From NCBI RefSeq assembly GCF_016746085.1, contig NZ_JAERTZ010000025.1, positions 588,844 to 652,843 on the forward strand: a stretch of 64,000 nucleotides of DNA, read 5' to 3'. The translations under genes were made by a program, and so were the position numbers. The notes under the pieces were generated by a model, which did not search any database, was not told the origin of the DNA, and was given only the letters and a program-made list of their open reading frames with translations. Each line of letters opens with the position of its first letter. Within the stretch, counting starts at the first letter, position 1. The stretch comes from Zobellella iuensis. Its GTDB lineage: Bacteria; Pseudomonadota; Gammaproteobacteria; Enterobacterales; Aeromonadaceae. Positions 50,158 through 57,551 of the stretch are shown in pieces.

Positions 50158-52104
50158 TTAGCGTATTTGCAGTAAGGTGTTCATGGTTTCGGAGGCCACC
50201 GACACCACCCGGGCGGCCGCCATATAGGACTGCTGAAAACGCAGCAGGTTGGCGGCCTCTTCGTCCAGGTTCACTCCCGAAACGGACAGCATGCGATCGT
50301 AAGACTGCTCATAGGCCGAGCCCGCCGCCAGCGCCTTCACCTTCTGGTTATAGGTCATGCTGCCGATGGCTACCGTGCTCTGGTTGAGGCTGTCGGTTAC
50401 CGTGGACTTGCCGTTGTTGAGCCACTTCTTGTTCTGCAGCCCGGCAAAGGCCAGGGCATTGGCGTTGTTGCCCGAGCCCGCCGCCTGGCGGATCTGGAAC
50501 TGGTCGAACAGTTTGGGCTCGCCGTTCAGGCTGATGATGATGTCTCCGAAAACGATATTGCCATCGGCGTCGGGCGTAACCGGGTACTCCACGTCATTGC
50601 TGTCGACCAGCTGGTATGCCAGGCCACCGGCGCCGTCATCCCCCACCCTCAGGCGCAACGGATAATCGCCGGCCGCTACCACGGGGGCACCGTCGGTGAT
50701 GCTAACGCCGGGTTTGGCGGTGCCGGTGTTGTCGCCGTTGGGCACCACCATCAGGCTGCCGGAGGCGGCAAGCTGATCGCCGGTGTTCAGGTTTACCCTG
50801 AAATCGCTGGCCCCCTGCCGGCTGGGCCTGACTTGCATTTCGTCACCGGTGTTGGGCGGCTCGCTCAGGGTGAGGGTAAAGCCCAGGCCCGGCGGGGTAA
50901 TTTTCACGCTGGTGCCGGCGCCCGCCACCACGTCGGCGGCGGCCACGGTATACTGCTTGCCGTTCGCCACGTCGGTAAAGAGGTAGTCGCCGTTGGCCTG
51001 GTATTTCAGCTGATATTCCCCGCCGGTAAGGGCGCCGGTATCGGTGATTTCCACCGCCCCCTTCACCTCGGTATTGGTGGTGTAAAAGCGGCGGGCCTGG
51101 GCGGCGGGGTCGTTGATATCGTTGAACAGATCCAGGCCGGGGTTGCCATTCAAATCCACCCCCTGGCGCTGTATGTCGTTGAAGGCGTCGGCAATAGCCA
51201 GGGCCACCTTGCCCATCTCGCTCAGGGTCGGGCCCAATACCTTGTCCCGGTAGCTGAACAGGGCGCCCATTTCCCCGCCAAGCTCCCCCCCCTTGATGCG
51301 GGTGGCAAAATCGGGCTGTTTGGGGTTAACCAGATACAGCTCGGTCTGTTGCGGGTCCGGCGAGCCGGCCCTGGCCTGCAGGCTGAAGGCCTGGTTGCCC
51401 GCCACCAGCGGCTCGCGCCCGCCCAGCATCACCGAGATCATGCCCTTGCTGTCTGTTACCGTGCTTATCTGCACTTCCTTGCCCAGCGCCTGGATGAGCC
51501 TGTCCCGCTGATCCATCAGATCGTTGGGCGTGCCGTTCTGGCCGGCATTGAGGATCTGCTGGTTCAGCTCGGCAATGCCCGCCGCCAGGGAGCTGATATG
51601 CCCTGCCCGGGAGCCGATGTCCCGGTTCTTGATGTTCATTTCCTGATCCAGGGCGCTGTAAAACTCGTTGAAGTGGCTGACCAGATCGGTGGCATTGGCC
51701 AGCATCAGTTCCCTGTTGCCCAGGTTGCCGGGGTTGTCCACCATGGCGTTGATGGCACCGTACAGGTCGTCCAGGCTGGAGGCGATGCCCGCATTGGCGT
51801 TGGTCATGGTCTTGTCGAGGTAGCTCAGGTGATTGTAAAGCGCCTCGGCCCCGGCCTTTTCAGTCCCGTTGGCCAACACATCCCGAAAAGCATATTCCTG
51901 GTACATCCGGGTCACGTCGGTCACCCGGGTGCCGGTGCCGTAAAACTGGCCGCCGGAAAACAGGCTCATGGTGGTCATCTGCTCCGCCCGCTGGCGGCTG
52001 AAGCCCTCGGTATTCACGTTGGCGATGTTATGACCGGTGGTGGCCAGCTGCGCCTGGGCCGCCAGCAGGCCGCTTACTCCGGTTTGAAAGATGTCAACGG
52101 GCAT
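50158..52104 (-). CDS. flgK: Hook-filament junction protein FlgK
   Basis: A 648-residue FlgK (HAP1). DIFQTGVSGLLAAQAQLATTGHNIANVNTEGFSRQRAE is the conserved N-terminus; the C-terminus ends in VNLDEEAANLLRFQQSYMAAARVVSVASETMNTLLQIR. It forms the first junction ring on the hook. It follows flgJ by 9 bp. Confidence 0.96.
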   Translation of the reverse strand: MPVDIFQTGVSGLLAAQAQLATTGHNIANVNTEGFSRQRAEQMTTMSLFSGGQFYGTGTRVTDVTRMYQEYAFRDVLANGTEKAGAEALYNHLSYLDKTMTNANAGIASSLDDLYGAINAMVDNPGNLGNRELMLANATDLVSHFNEFYSALDQEMNIKNRDIGSRAGHISSLAAGIAELNQQILNAGQNGTPNDLMDQRDRLIQALGKEVQISTVTDSKGMISVMLGGREPLVAGNQAFSLQARAGSPDPQQTELYLVNPKQPDFATRIKGGELGGEMGALFSYRDKVLGPTLSEMGKVALAIADAFNDIQRQGVDLNGNPGLDLFNDINDPAAQARRFYTTNTEVKGAVEITDTGALTGGEYQLKYQANGDYLFTDVANGKQYTVAAADVVAGAGTSVKITPPGLGFTLTLSEPPNTGDEMQVRPSRQGASDFRVNLNTGDQLAASGSLMVVPNGDNTGTAKPGVSITDGAPVVAAGDYPLRLRVGDDGAGGLAYQLVDSNDVEYPVTPDADGNIVFGDIIISLNGEPKLFDQFQIRQAAGSGNNANALAFAGLQNKKWLNNGKSTVTDSLNQSTVAIGSMTYNQKVKALAAGSAYEQSYDRMLSVSGVNLDEEAANLLRFQQSYMAAARVVSVASETMNTLLQIR

Positions 52105-52113
52105 GATGCATCC

Positions 52114-53097
52114 TTATGCTTGTGATACCAGTCGGGTCACGGTATTGAAAATCGACGTCAATTTATCGGCGTATTTGGGATCGGTGGCATAACCGGCCTG
52201 TTGCAGCGCCTGGAAATACTGCCGGGGCGAGCCGGTTTGCTGCAATGCCTTGCCGTAACGGGGGTTGTCGTGCAGAAACTGCACATAGTCGTTAAAGCTG
52301 TCGTTGAAAGAGCCGTAAGACCGGAATGGCGCCTGCACCTTCACCGCTACCCCTTGCTCATACTCCAGGGTGTTGACCCAGGTTTTTTCCGCTCGCCAAC
52401 TCTTATCGGCCTTGATGCCGAAAAGATTATGGCTGGAGTCGCCATTTTTTCGGCCGATGATCTTCTTGCCCCAGCCGGTTTCCAGCGCCGCCTGGGCCAG
52501 CATCGCCTCGGGCGGCAGCCCCAGCCGTTTGCCGGCCTCGGTGGCGGCGGGCAGCAGCCGGCGAACAAAGTCTTCCGGTGAGCGGAATGGCTGGCTGGCG
52601 CTGTGGGTAACCTCGGCCGGCTGCACCGCGGGAGCGGCATCGGCCCGCAGCGGCGGCCTGGCCGGCTCGTCGGCAGCATCACCAGGCTCCGCCTTGGGCG
52701 GGCGCACCACCTTGCCGGAGACCCGGCGCACCTCGCTCAGGTCGAAATGGCGGGCCTGGGGCGCACCGCTGGCTTCATCGCCGCCACCCAGCTGTTTCAC
52801 CACCAGATCCGCCAGGCCCAGGCTGCCCTGCCGGCTCAGTTCGGCGGACATCTGCTGGTCGTGCATGTCCCGGTAGAACTCGGTGTAACGGCTGTTCATG
52901 GGGCTGTCGGCTTCAAAGGCCTTGTTCGCCTCGCGCATCGACTTGAACAGCTGCTGGGTAAAGAGGCTCTCGAACTGGCGCGCGGCCTGGTCCAGGGCAT
53001 TTCCCCTGTCGTCCTCGAACGACTGCCGGCGCAGTTGGTCGAGGCCTTGGAGATCGTTGGCCAGCAGGCTGTTGTTGAAGGTGTCGATGGGTTTCAT
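52114..53097 (-). CDS. flgJ: Rod cap and peptidoglycan hydrolase FlgJ
   Basis: A 327-residue bifunctional FlgJ. The N-terminal rod-cap domain includes FESLFTQQLFKSMREANKAF and DMHDQQMSAELSRQGSLGLADLVVKQL. After an Ala/Pro linker, the C-terminal glucosaminidase has the catalytic Glu in MLAQAALETGWGKKII and HNLFGIKADKSW. It opens the wall for the rod. A TTG three codons upstream of the chosen ATG is also possible; neither has ideal ribosome-site spacing. Confidence 0.94.
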   Translation of the reverse strand: MKPIDTFNNSLLANDLQGLDQLRRQSFEDDRGNALDQAARQFESLFTQQLFKSMREANKAFEADSPMNSRYTEFYRDMHDQQMSAELSRQGSLGLADLVVKQLGGGDEASGAPQARHFDLSEVRRVSGKVVRPPKAEPGDAADEPARPPLRADAAPAVQPAEVTHSASQPFRSPEDFVRRLLPAATEAGKRLGLPPEAMLAQAALETGWGKKIIGRKNGDSSHNLFGIKADKSWRAEKTWVNTLEYEQGVAVKVQAPFRSYGSFNDSFNDYVQFLHDNPRYGKALQQTGSPRQYFQALQQAGYATDPKYADKLTSIFNTVTRLVSQA

Positions 53098-53142
53098 ACC
53101 TTTCAATCCGTTCGTTTGGTTTGGTGAGACCAGGGGCTTTTT

Positions 53143-53160
53143 GGTCCAATAAATTGGACC
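53143..53160. repeat. GGTCCAATAAATTGGACC palindrome
   Basis: A full 18-bp palindrome followed by CTACGG. Compared with GGTCGAA...TTCGACC it has matched changes in both arms. Confidence 0.85.
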
Positions 53161-53186
53161 CTACGGCCAGCCACGGGCAGTCCCTT

Positions 53187-53243
53187 CGTAGGGTCGATTT
53201 CAATCGACCGACTCCTTTTTGGTCCAATAAATTGGACCCTACG
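53187..53243. repeat. 57-bp composite palindrome repeat, copy 1
   Basis: CGTAGG-GTCGATTTCAATCGACC, a CTCCTTTTT spacer, then GGTCCAATAAATTGGACC and CTACG. The outer CGTAGGG and CCCTACG make the whole unit an inverted repeat. Copy 2 is at 53416-53472. Confidence 0.9.
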
Positions 53244-53294
53244 GGCCAGTCGCGGGCAGTCCCACTGTGATTCCGTCACTCCCGCGGTTAACCC

Positions 53295-53390
53295 GTCACT
53301 CCCGCGAAGGCGGGAGTCCATGGTTTTCACCGACGCCCCTCGCCGGGCCCGGCGCCGTCCGCCCTGGATGCCCGCCTGCGCGGGCATGAC
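53295..53390. repeat. REPIN-like doublet 2
   Basis: GTC-ACTCCCGC-GAAG-GCGGGAGT-CCA and, about 50 bp on, TGG-ATGCCCGC-CTGC-GCGGGCAT-GAC. Same arrangement as at 14.4 and 57.3 kb. A partial extra GTCACTCCCGCGG half lies just before it at 53275. Confidence 0.85.
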
Positions 53391-53415
53391 GATATATTGC
53401 GCGGGCATGCCTTGC

Positions 53416-53472
53416 CGTAGGGTCGATTTCAATCGACCGACTCCTTTTTGGTCCAATAAATTGGACCCTACG
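53416..53472. repeat. 57-bp composite palindrome repeat, copy 2
   Basis: Matches copy 1 (53187-53243) over its length and lies on the other side of the REPIN-like doublet, in the same orientation. Confidence 0.9.
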
Positions 53473-53485
53473 TACGGGCTTACAG

Positions 53486-54589
53486 CTAGATAATCACCAG
53501 CTCGCCCTGGATGGCGCCGGCCTGGCGCAGGGCCTCAAGTATGGCCACCAGATCGCCGGGGGCCACGCCCACCTGGTTCACCGCCCGCACCAGGTCGTCC
53601 AGGGTGGTGCCGGTATCCAGCTTGAACATGCGGCCGTCCTGCTGCTCCACATTGATGCTGGAGTTGGGCACCACCACCGTCTCGCCGCCGGCCAGCGGAT
53701 TGGGCTGGGACACCTGCATATTCTCGGAAATGGTGATGATCAGCCCCCCGTGGGTAATGGCCGCCGGCTTCAGTTGCACCTGCTGGCCGATCACCACGGT
53801 GCCGGTGCGGGAGTTGATGATGATCTTGGCGGCCTCGTCGGCCACGTCCACGGTCAGGTTTTCCAGGGTCGACAAATAGCTCACCCGCTGGCCCGGATCC
53901 CGGGGGGCGTACACCTGCACCGAGGTGGCGTCCAGGGCCTGGGCGCTGTTGGGGCCCACCAGATCGTTGATGGTCTCGGCCATGCGCTTGGCTGTGGTAA
54001 AATCGGGCCGGTGCAGGTTAAAGGTGATGGTGTCGCCCCGGGCAAAGGAGCTGGGCACCTCCCGCTCCACCATGGCGCCACCGGGAATACGCCCTACGGT
54101 CGGGGTATTGATCATGATGGAGGAGCCGTCGGCGCCCTCCACGCCCAGGCCACCCACCACCAGGCTGCCCTGGGCCAGGGCGTACACCCGGCCGTCCACC
54201 CCCTTGAGGAAGGTCTGCAGCAGGGTGCCGCCGCGCAGGCTCTTGGCCTCGCCGATGGCGGACACGGTAATGTCGATGGTCTGGCCCGGCTTGGCGAAGG
54301 GCGGCAGCTCGGCGTGCACCGCCACCGCCGCCACGTCGTTCATCTTGGGCCGCAGGTTGTCGGGCACCGTAATGCCGAAGTTGTTGAGCATGGTGCGAAA
54401 GGTCTGGGCGGCGAAGGCGTTGTTGCGCTCCCCTGTGCCGGGCAGGCCCACTACCAGGCCGTAGCCCACCAACTGGTTGGCCCGCACCCCCGCCACCGAG
54501 CTGATGTCCTTGATACGCGCCGCCTGGGCCGGCAGCAGCACGGCCGGCAACAGCAGCAGACTCATCAACAAAGCGGTAAATGGTTTCAT
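53486..54589 (-). CDS. flgI: Flagellar P-ring protein FlgI
   Basis: A 367-residue P-ring protein with a signal peptide ([23 protein letters not shown]) and the typical start [31 protein letters not shown]. The ATG at 54589 has GGAG upstream; a TTG one codon earlier is less likely. It forms the periplasmic bushing around the rod. Confidence 0.97.
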   Translation of the reverse strand: MKPFTALLMSLLLLPAVLLPAQAARIKDISSVAGVRANQLVGYGLVVGLPGTGERNNAFAAQTFRTMLNNFGITVPDNLRPKMNDVAAVAVHAELPPFAKPGQTIDITVSAIGEAKSLRGGTLLQTFLKGVDGRVYALAQGSLVVGGLGVEGADGSSIMINTPTVGRIPGGAMVEREVPSSFARGDTITFNLHRPDFTTAKRMAETINDLVGPNSAQALDATSVQVYAPRDPGQRVSYLSTLENLTVDVADEAAKIIINSRTGTVVIGQQVQLKPAAITHGGLIITISENMQVSQPNPLAGGETVVVPNSSINVEQQDGRMFKLDTGTTLDDLVRAVNQVGVAPGDLVAILEALRQAGAIQGELVII

Positions 54590-54644
54590 CAATTCACTCC
54601 CTCAAAGGGCATAAGTACTGTTGGGCGTATCCATTCGGTCCGGT

Positions 54645-54662
54645 GGTCGAATAAATTCGACC
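54645..54662. repeat. GGTCGAATAAATTCGACC palindrome
   Basis: A perfect 18-bp palindrome followed by CTAC, in the gap between flgI and flgH. Confidence 0.85.
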
Positions 54663-54694
54663 CTACAGCCCCGACCCGCAAGCACGGTATTTTT

Positions 54695-54742
54695 CTTCAA
54701 GCTTCAAGCTTCAAGCTTCAAGCTTCAAGCTTTCAGCTTCCA
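54695..54742. repeat. AAGCTTG heptamer tandem array
   Basis: About six copies of a 7-bp unit (CTTCAAG / AAGCTTG, last copies AAGCTTTC and CAGCTTC) end just before the flgH stop. Confidence 0.88.
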
Positions 54743-54749
54743 GCCGCTG

Positions 54750-55424
54750 TTAAAACGGAAACCAGGGGCTGTTAAAGAACTGGGCCAGCCAGCCACGGGT
54801 CTGGGTATTGGCAAAGTCGCCGGTGCCGCCGTAATAAATGCGGGCGTCGGCCACCCGGGTCGATTCCACCCGGTTGTCGGAGCCGATATCCTGGGGCCGG
54901 ATAATGCCGGTGATGCGCACGTATTCCTCACCGGTATTCAGCATCAGCCACTTTTCCCCCTGCACCGCCAAGTTGCCGTTGGCCAGCACCTGCGCCACGC
55001 TCACGGTAATGCTGCCCTGCAGGCTGTTGCTCTGGTTGGTGTTGGCCTGGCCACCGAAGTCGTTGCCGCTCGACATTTCCGCCTCTATCGGATAACCGCC
55101 GATGCTTACCGGGCGCCCGCCCAGGCTGAGCGGATTGATACTGACGCTGGAGTCCTTGGCCTGCTGGGTGGTGGCCCGCTTCTGGGCCCGGGTCGACTCG
55201 GCCAGATCGATGGTGATGATATCGCCAACCCGGTGGGCCTTGATGTCGGAATAGAGGTTGTTGGCGTAGTAGTCCTGAAAAATAGCTCCGTTCGGCTCCA
55301 GCACGGCCTGCTGGGCGCTGGGGATCACCGGTGCATAGGCCGGATCATCGGGCCTGGGGGTATAAGGGGTGGACACACATCCCGCCAACAACAGGCTTGC
55401 CAGGGCGGCCAGAGCTAAACGCAT
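54750..55424 (-). CDS. flgH: Flagellar L-ring lipoprotein FlgH
   Basis: A 224-residue outer-membrane lipoprotein. The lipobox LLAGC lies after MRLALAALAS; NLYSDIKAHRVGDIITIDLAESTRAQKRATT and the C-terminal GIIRPQDIGSDNRVESTRVADARI are conserved L-ring motifs. The ATG at 55424 has AGGAA upstream; TTG and GTG codons precede it in frame. Confidence 0.96.
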   Translation of the reverse strand: MRLALAALASLLLAGCVSTPYTPRPDDPAYAPVIPSAQQAVLEPNGAIFQDYYANNLYSDIKAHRVGDIITIDLAESTRAQKRATTQQAKDSSVSINPLSLGGRPVSIGGYPIEAEMSSGNDFGGQANTNQSNSLQGSITVSVAQVLANGNLAVQGEKWLMLNTGEEYVRITGIIRPQDIGSDNRVESTRVADARIYYGGTGDFANTQTRGWLAQFFNSPWFPF

Positions 55425-55438
55425 CACCAATTCCTCAT

Positions 55439-56227
55439 TTACAGCTGCTGGTTCACGTAGGCCAGCATCTGGTCTACGGTGGAGATCACCTTGGAATTCA
55501 TCTCGTACACCCGCTGGGCCTGGATCAGGTTGACCAGCTCTTCGGTCACGTTGACGTTGGAGGTTTCCAGCATGCCCTGCTTGAGGGTACCCAAGCCGTC
55601 GGCACCGGCAATGCCCTGCAGCGGCGCGCCGCTGGACTGGGTTTCCAGATAGAGGTTTTCCCCCTTGGGCTGCAGGCCGGCCGGGTTGACGAAGTCGGTC
55701 ACTATGATCTGGCCGATCACCTGGGCTTCGGCCTGGCCGGCAATTTGTACCGACACCTCGCCGTTGGTGGCCACGCTGATGCTTTGGGCGTTTTCCGGGA
55801 TCTGCATTTCCGGCTGCAGCGGATAGCCGTTGCCGGGGGTCACTATCACCCCTTCGTCGTTCAGGGCAAACTGGCCATTGCGGGTGTAGCCGACGTTGCC
55901 GTCGGGCAGCTGCACCTCGAAGAAGCCGCGCCCGTCGAGCATGATATCCAGCGCATTGTCGGTGGTTTGCACGCTGCCCTGGGTAAAGGTCTTCTGGGTG
56001 GCCACCACCTTGGAGCCGGCGCCGAGCATCAGGCCGGAAGGCAGGTCGGTGTCGGCGGTGGCGCGGCCGCCGGGCTGGTGGATATTCTGGTACAGCAAAT
56101 CCTCGAAGATGGCCCGCCCTTTCTTGAACCCCACGGTGCTGGCGTTGGCCAGGTTGTTGGAGGTAACGGAAATATTGGTCTGCTGGGCGTCGAGGCCGGT
56201 TTTGCTAATCCACAGTGCGGGGTTCAT
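55439..56227 (-). CDS. flgG: Distal rod protein FlgG
   Basis: A 262-residue rod protein. ALWISKTGLDAQQTNISVTSNNLANASTVGFKKGRAIFEDL carries the conserved NNLAN motif, and the end is LETSNVNVTEELVNLIQAQRVYEMNSKVISTVDQML. It forms the distal rod. GGAGAG precedes the ATG. Confidence 0.97.
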   Translation of the reverse strand: MNPALWISKTGLDAQQTNISVTSNNLANASTVGFKKGRAIFEDLLYQNIHQPGGRATADTDLPSGLMLGAGSKVVATQKTFTQGSVQTTDNALDIMLDGRGFFEVQLPDGNVGYTRNGQFALNDEGVIVTPGNGYPLQPEMQIPENAQSISVATNGEVSVQIAGQAEAQVIGQIIVTDFVNPAGLQPKGENLYLETQSSGAPLQGIAGADGLGTLKQGMLETSNVNVTEELVNLIQAQRVYEMNSKVISTVDQMLAYVNQQL

Positions 56228-56238
56228 TTTGCTCTCCT

Positions 56239-56985
56239 TTAACCGATGCGCAGCAGCTGGGCATGGGCTTTATCGTTCTCTTCGGCGTGATTCATCATCT
56301 TGAGCTGGGTCTCGAAGCGCCGCTGTAAGTCGATTAAATGGGTCATCTCGGCAATGGGGTTGACGTTGCTGCCTTCCAGGGCGCCGGCGATCAGCTCTAC
56401 CTGGGCGGAGGCCGGCTCCGCCGCGCCGTCCTTGCGGCGGAACAGGCCATCCGGCCCCTTTTCGATATCCGCATGGTCCGGCAACACGGTTTTAATCCGC
56501 TGCAGCTCTTCACCACCGTTGGCCGGCTCGCCTTGCAGCCGGGCAAAGAGGGTGCCGTCCTTGTTGATCTCGAGCTTTTCCAGCGGCAACGGCAGGAAGA
56601 TGGGCGCGCCGTCGTCGTCGAGCACATTAAGCCCGGTGTTGGTCTGCAGCAGGCCTTCCGGCGACAGCCGCAGGCTGCCGTTGCGGGTATAGGCCTCGGA
56701 GCCGTCCTTCGATTCAACCGCCAACCATCCGTCGCCGGCAATGGCCACGTCAAGTTCCCGACCCGTGGTCTGAATGGGGCCGGCGGCAAAATCTTGCCCC
56801 GGCCTTTCCGCCATGGCAAACACCCGGGTCGGCAAGCCCTCGCCAAAGGCCTGCATGGATCGGGCCTGCTCCAGATCCGCCCGAAAGCCGGTGGTATTGG
56901 CATTGGCCAGGTTGTTGGCGCGCAGGGCCACGCTGTGCATGTTTTCCTTGGCGCCCGACATGGCGATATAAAGCAGATGATCCAT
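56239..56985 (-). CDS. flgF: Proximal rod protein FlgF
   Basis: A 248-residue rod protein from MDHLLYIAMSGAKENMHSVALRANNLANANTTGFRADLEQARSM to SNVNPIAEMTHLIDLQRRFETQLKMM. The ATG at 56985 follows GGAGCTGAA. The open frame continues upstream only because the heptamer repeats read without stops; it is not coding. Leads flgFGHIJKL from a sigma-54 promoter. Confidence 0.95.
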   Translation of the reverse strand: MDHLLYIAMSGAKENMHSVALRANNLANANTTGFRADLEQARSMQAFGEGLPTRVFAMAERPGQDFAAGPIQTTGRELDVAIAGDGWLAVESKDGSEAYTRNGSLRLSPEGLLQTNTGLNVLDDDGAPIFLPLPLEKLEINKDGTLFARLQGEPANGGEELQRIKTVLPDHADIEKGPDGLFRRKDGAAEPASAQVELIAGALEGSNVNPIAEMTHLIDLQRRFETQLKMMNHAEENDKAHAQLLRIG

Positions 56986-57027
56986 TTCAGCTCCGTTCGT
57001 TGCTTGAGCGGGTAATGGCGATATAGA

Positions 57028-57043
57028 TGCAAAAAAAATGCCA
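57028..57043 (-). promoter_or_regulatory. Sigma-54 promoter for flgF
   Basis: The minus strand reads TGGCATTTTTTTTGCA, with intact TGGCA, TTGCA and exact -24/-12 spacing, 42 bp upstream of the flgF ATG. Its -24 end touches the start of the heptamer array. Confidence 0.8.
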
Positions 57044-57080
57044 GCTGGAAGCTGGAAGCTGGAAGCTGGAAGCTGGAAGG
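57042..57080. repeat. AAGCTGG heptamer tandem array
   Basis: About five copies of the 7-bp unit AAGCTGG (CAGCTGGAAGCTGG onward) lie directly upstream of the flgF sigma-54 promoter, where an activator would bind or loop. Confidence 0.9.
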
Positions 57081-57163
57081 ATGGAGTGCGACGAGGGAAA
57101 ACCAACACTCCACAGCCCTACTTTCGCCAGAAACCCTCCCTTCAACGCCGCTGTTCGATAGCC

Positions 57164-57250
57164 GTCATCTCCACCCCCTATGCTGTCATCCCTGCCCCCT
57201 ATGCCGTCATCCCCGCTCCCTATGCTGTCATCCCCGCCCCCTATACTGTC
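57164..57250. repeat. 21-bp tandem array, left side of REPIN 3
   Basis: GTCAT recurs at 57164, 57185, 57206, 57227 and 57248, an exact 21-bp period. The unit is close to GTCATCCCCGCCCCCTATGC plus T. The last GTCAT is the left edge of the REPIN-like doublet. Confidence 0.9.
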
Positions 57251-57330
57251 ATTCCCGCGAAGGCGGGGATCCAGAACGCCAACGCCACATCGGCGCCCAA
57301 CACCTGGACTCCCGCCTACGCGGGAGTGAC
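57248..57330. repeat. REPIN-like doublet 3
   Basis: GTC-ATTCCCGC-GAAG-GCGGGGAT-CCA and TGG-ACTCCCGC-CTAC-GCGGGAGT-GAC, facing each other. It is flanked on both sides by 21-bp arrays containing its terminal GTCAT/GTGAC. Confidence 0.88.
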
Positions 57331-57456
57331 GGGAAAGGGCTCGGGAGTGACGGGAAAGGGCACAGGAGTGACGGGAAAGGGCACGGGAGTGACGGGAAAG
57401 GGCGCGGGAGTGACGGGAAAGGCCGCAGGTGTGACGGGAAAGAGAGCGGGAGTGAC
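57326..57456. repeat. 21-bp tandem array, right side of REPIN 3
   Basis: GTGAC recurs at 57326, 57347, 57368, 57389, 57410, 57431 and 57452, again every 21 bp. The unit is close to GTGACGGGAAAGGGCACGGG plus A. The first GTGAC is the right edge of the REPIN-like doublet. Confidence 0.92.
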
Positions 57457-57551
57457 CACAGGATAATACCAAGGTTTGTCAATGGGTTAAGAAGGAAAAC
57501 CCCGACGCCTTGCGGCCCCGGGGTTTTCTTCCAGCGTCCGGCTTCGCGCTG

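Larger units (their letters stand above)
53098..53485. other. Repeat-filled gap between flgJ and flgI
   Basis: No gene is visible. The gap holds one 18-bp palindrome (53143-53160), two 57-bp composite repeats and one REPIN-like doublet, described separately. Confidence 0.85.
56986..57551. other. Repeat-rich gap between flgF and flgE
   Basis: No gene is visible. It contains a sigma-54 promoter, a heptamer array, a REPIN-like doublet and two 21-bp tandem arrays, described separately. Confidence 0.85.

Noticed and set aside
56986..57108. N-terminal extension of flgF
   Set aside because: The extra residues come from heptamer repeats and the sigma-54 promoter; a good ribosome site lies at the normal FlgF start.
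57164..57456. CRISPR array
   Set aside because: Repeats are directly contiguous 21-bp units without unique spacers, and no cas genes are near.
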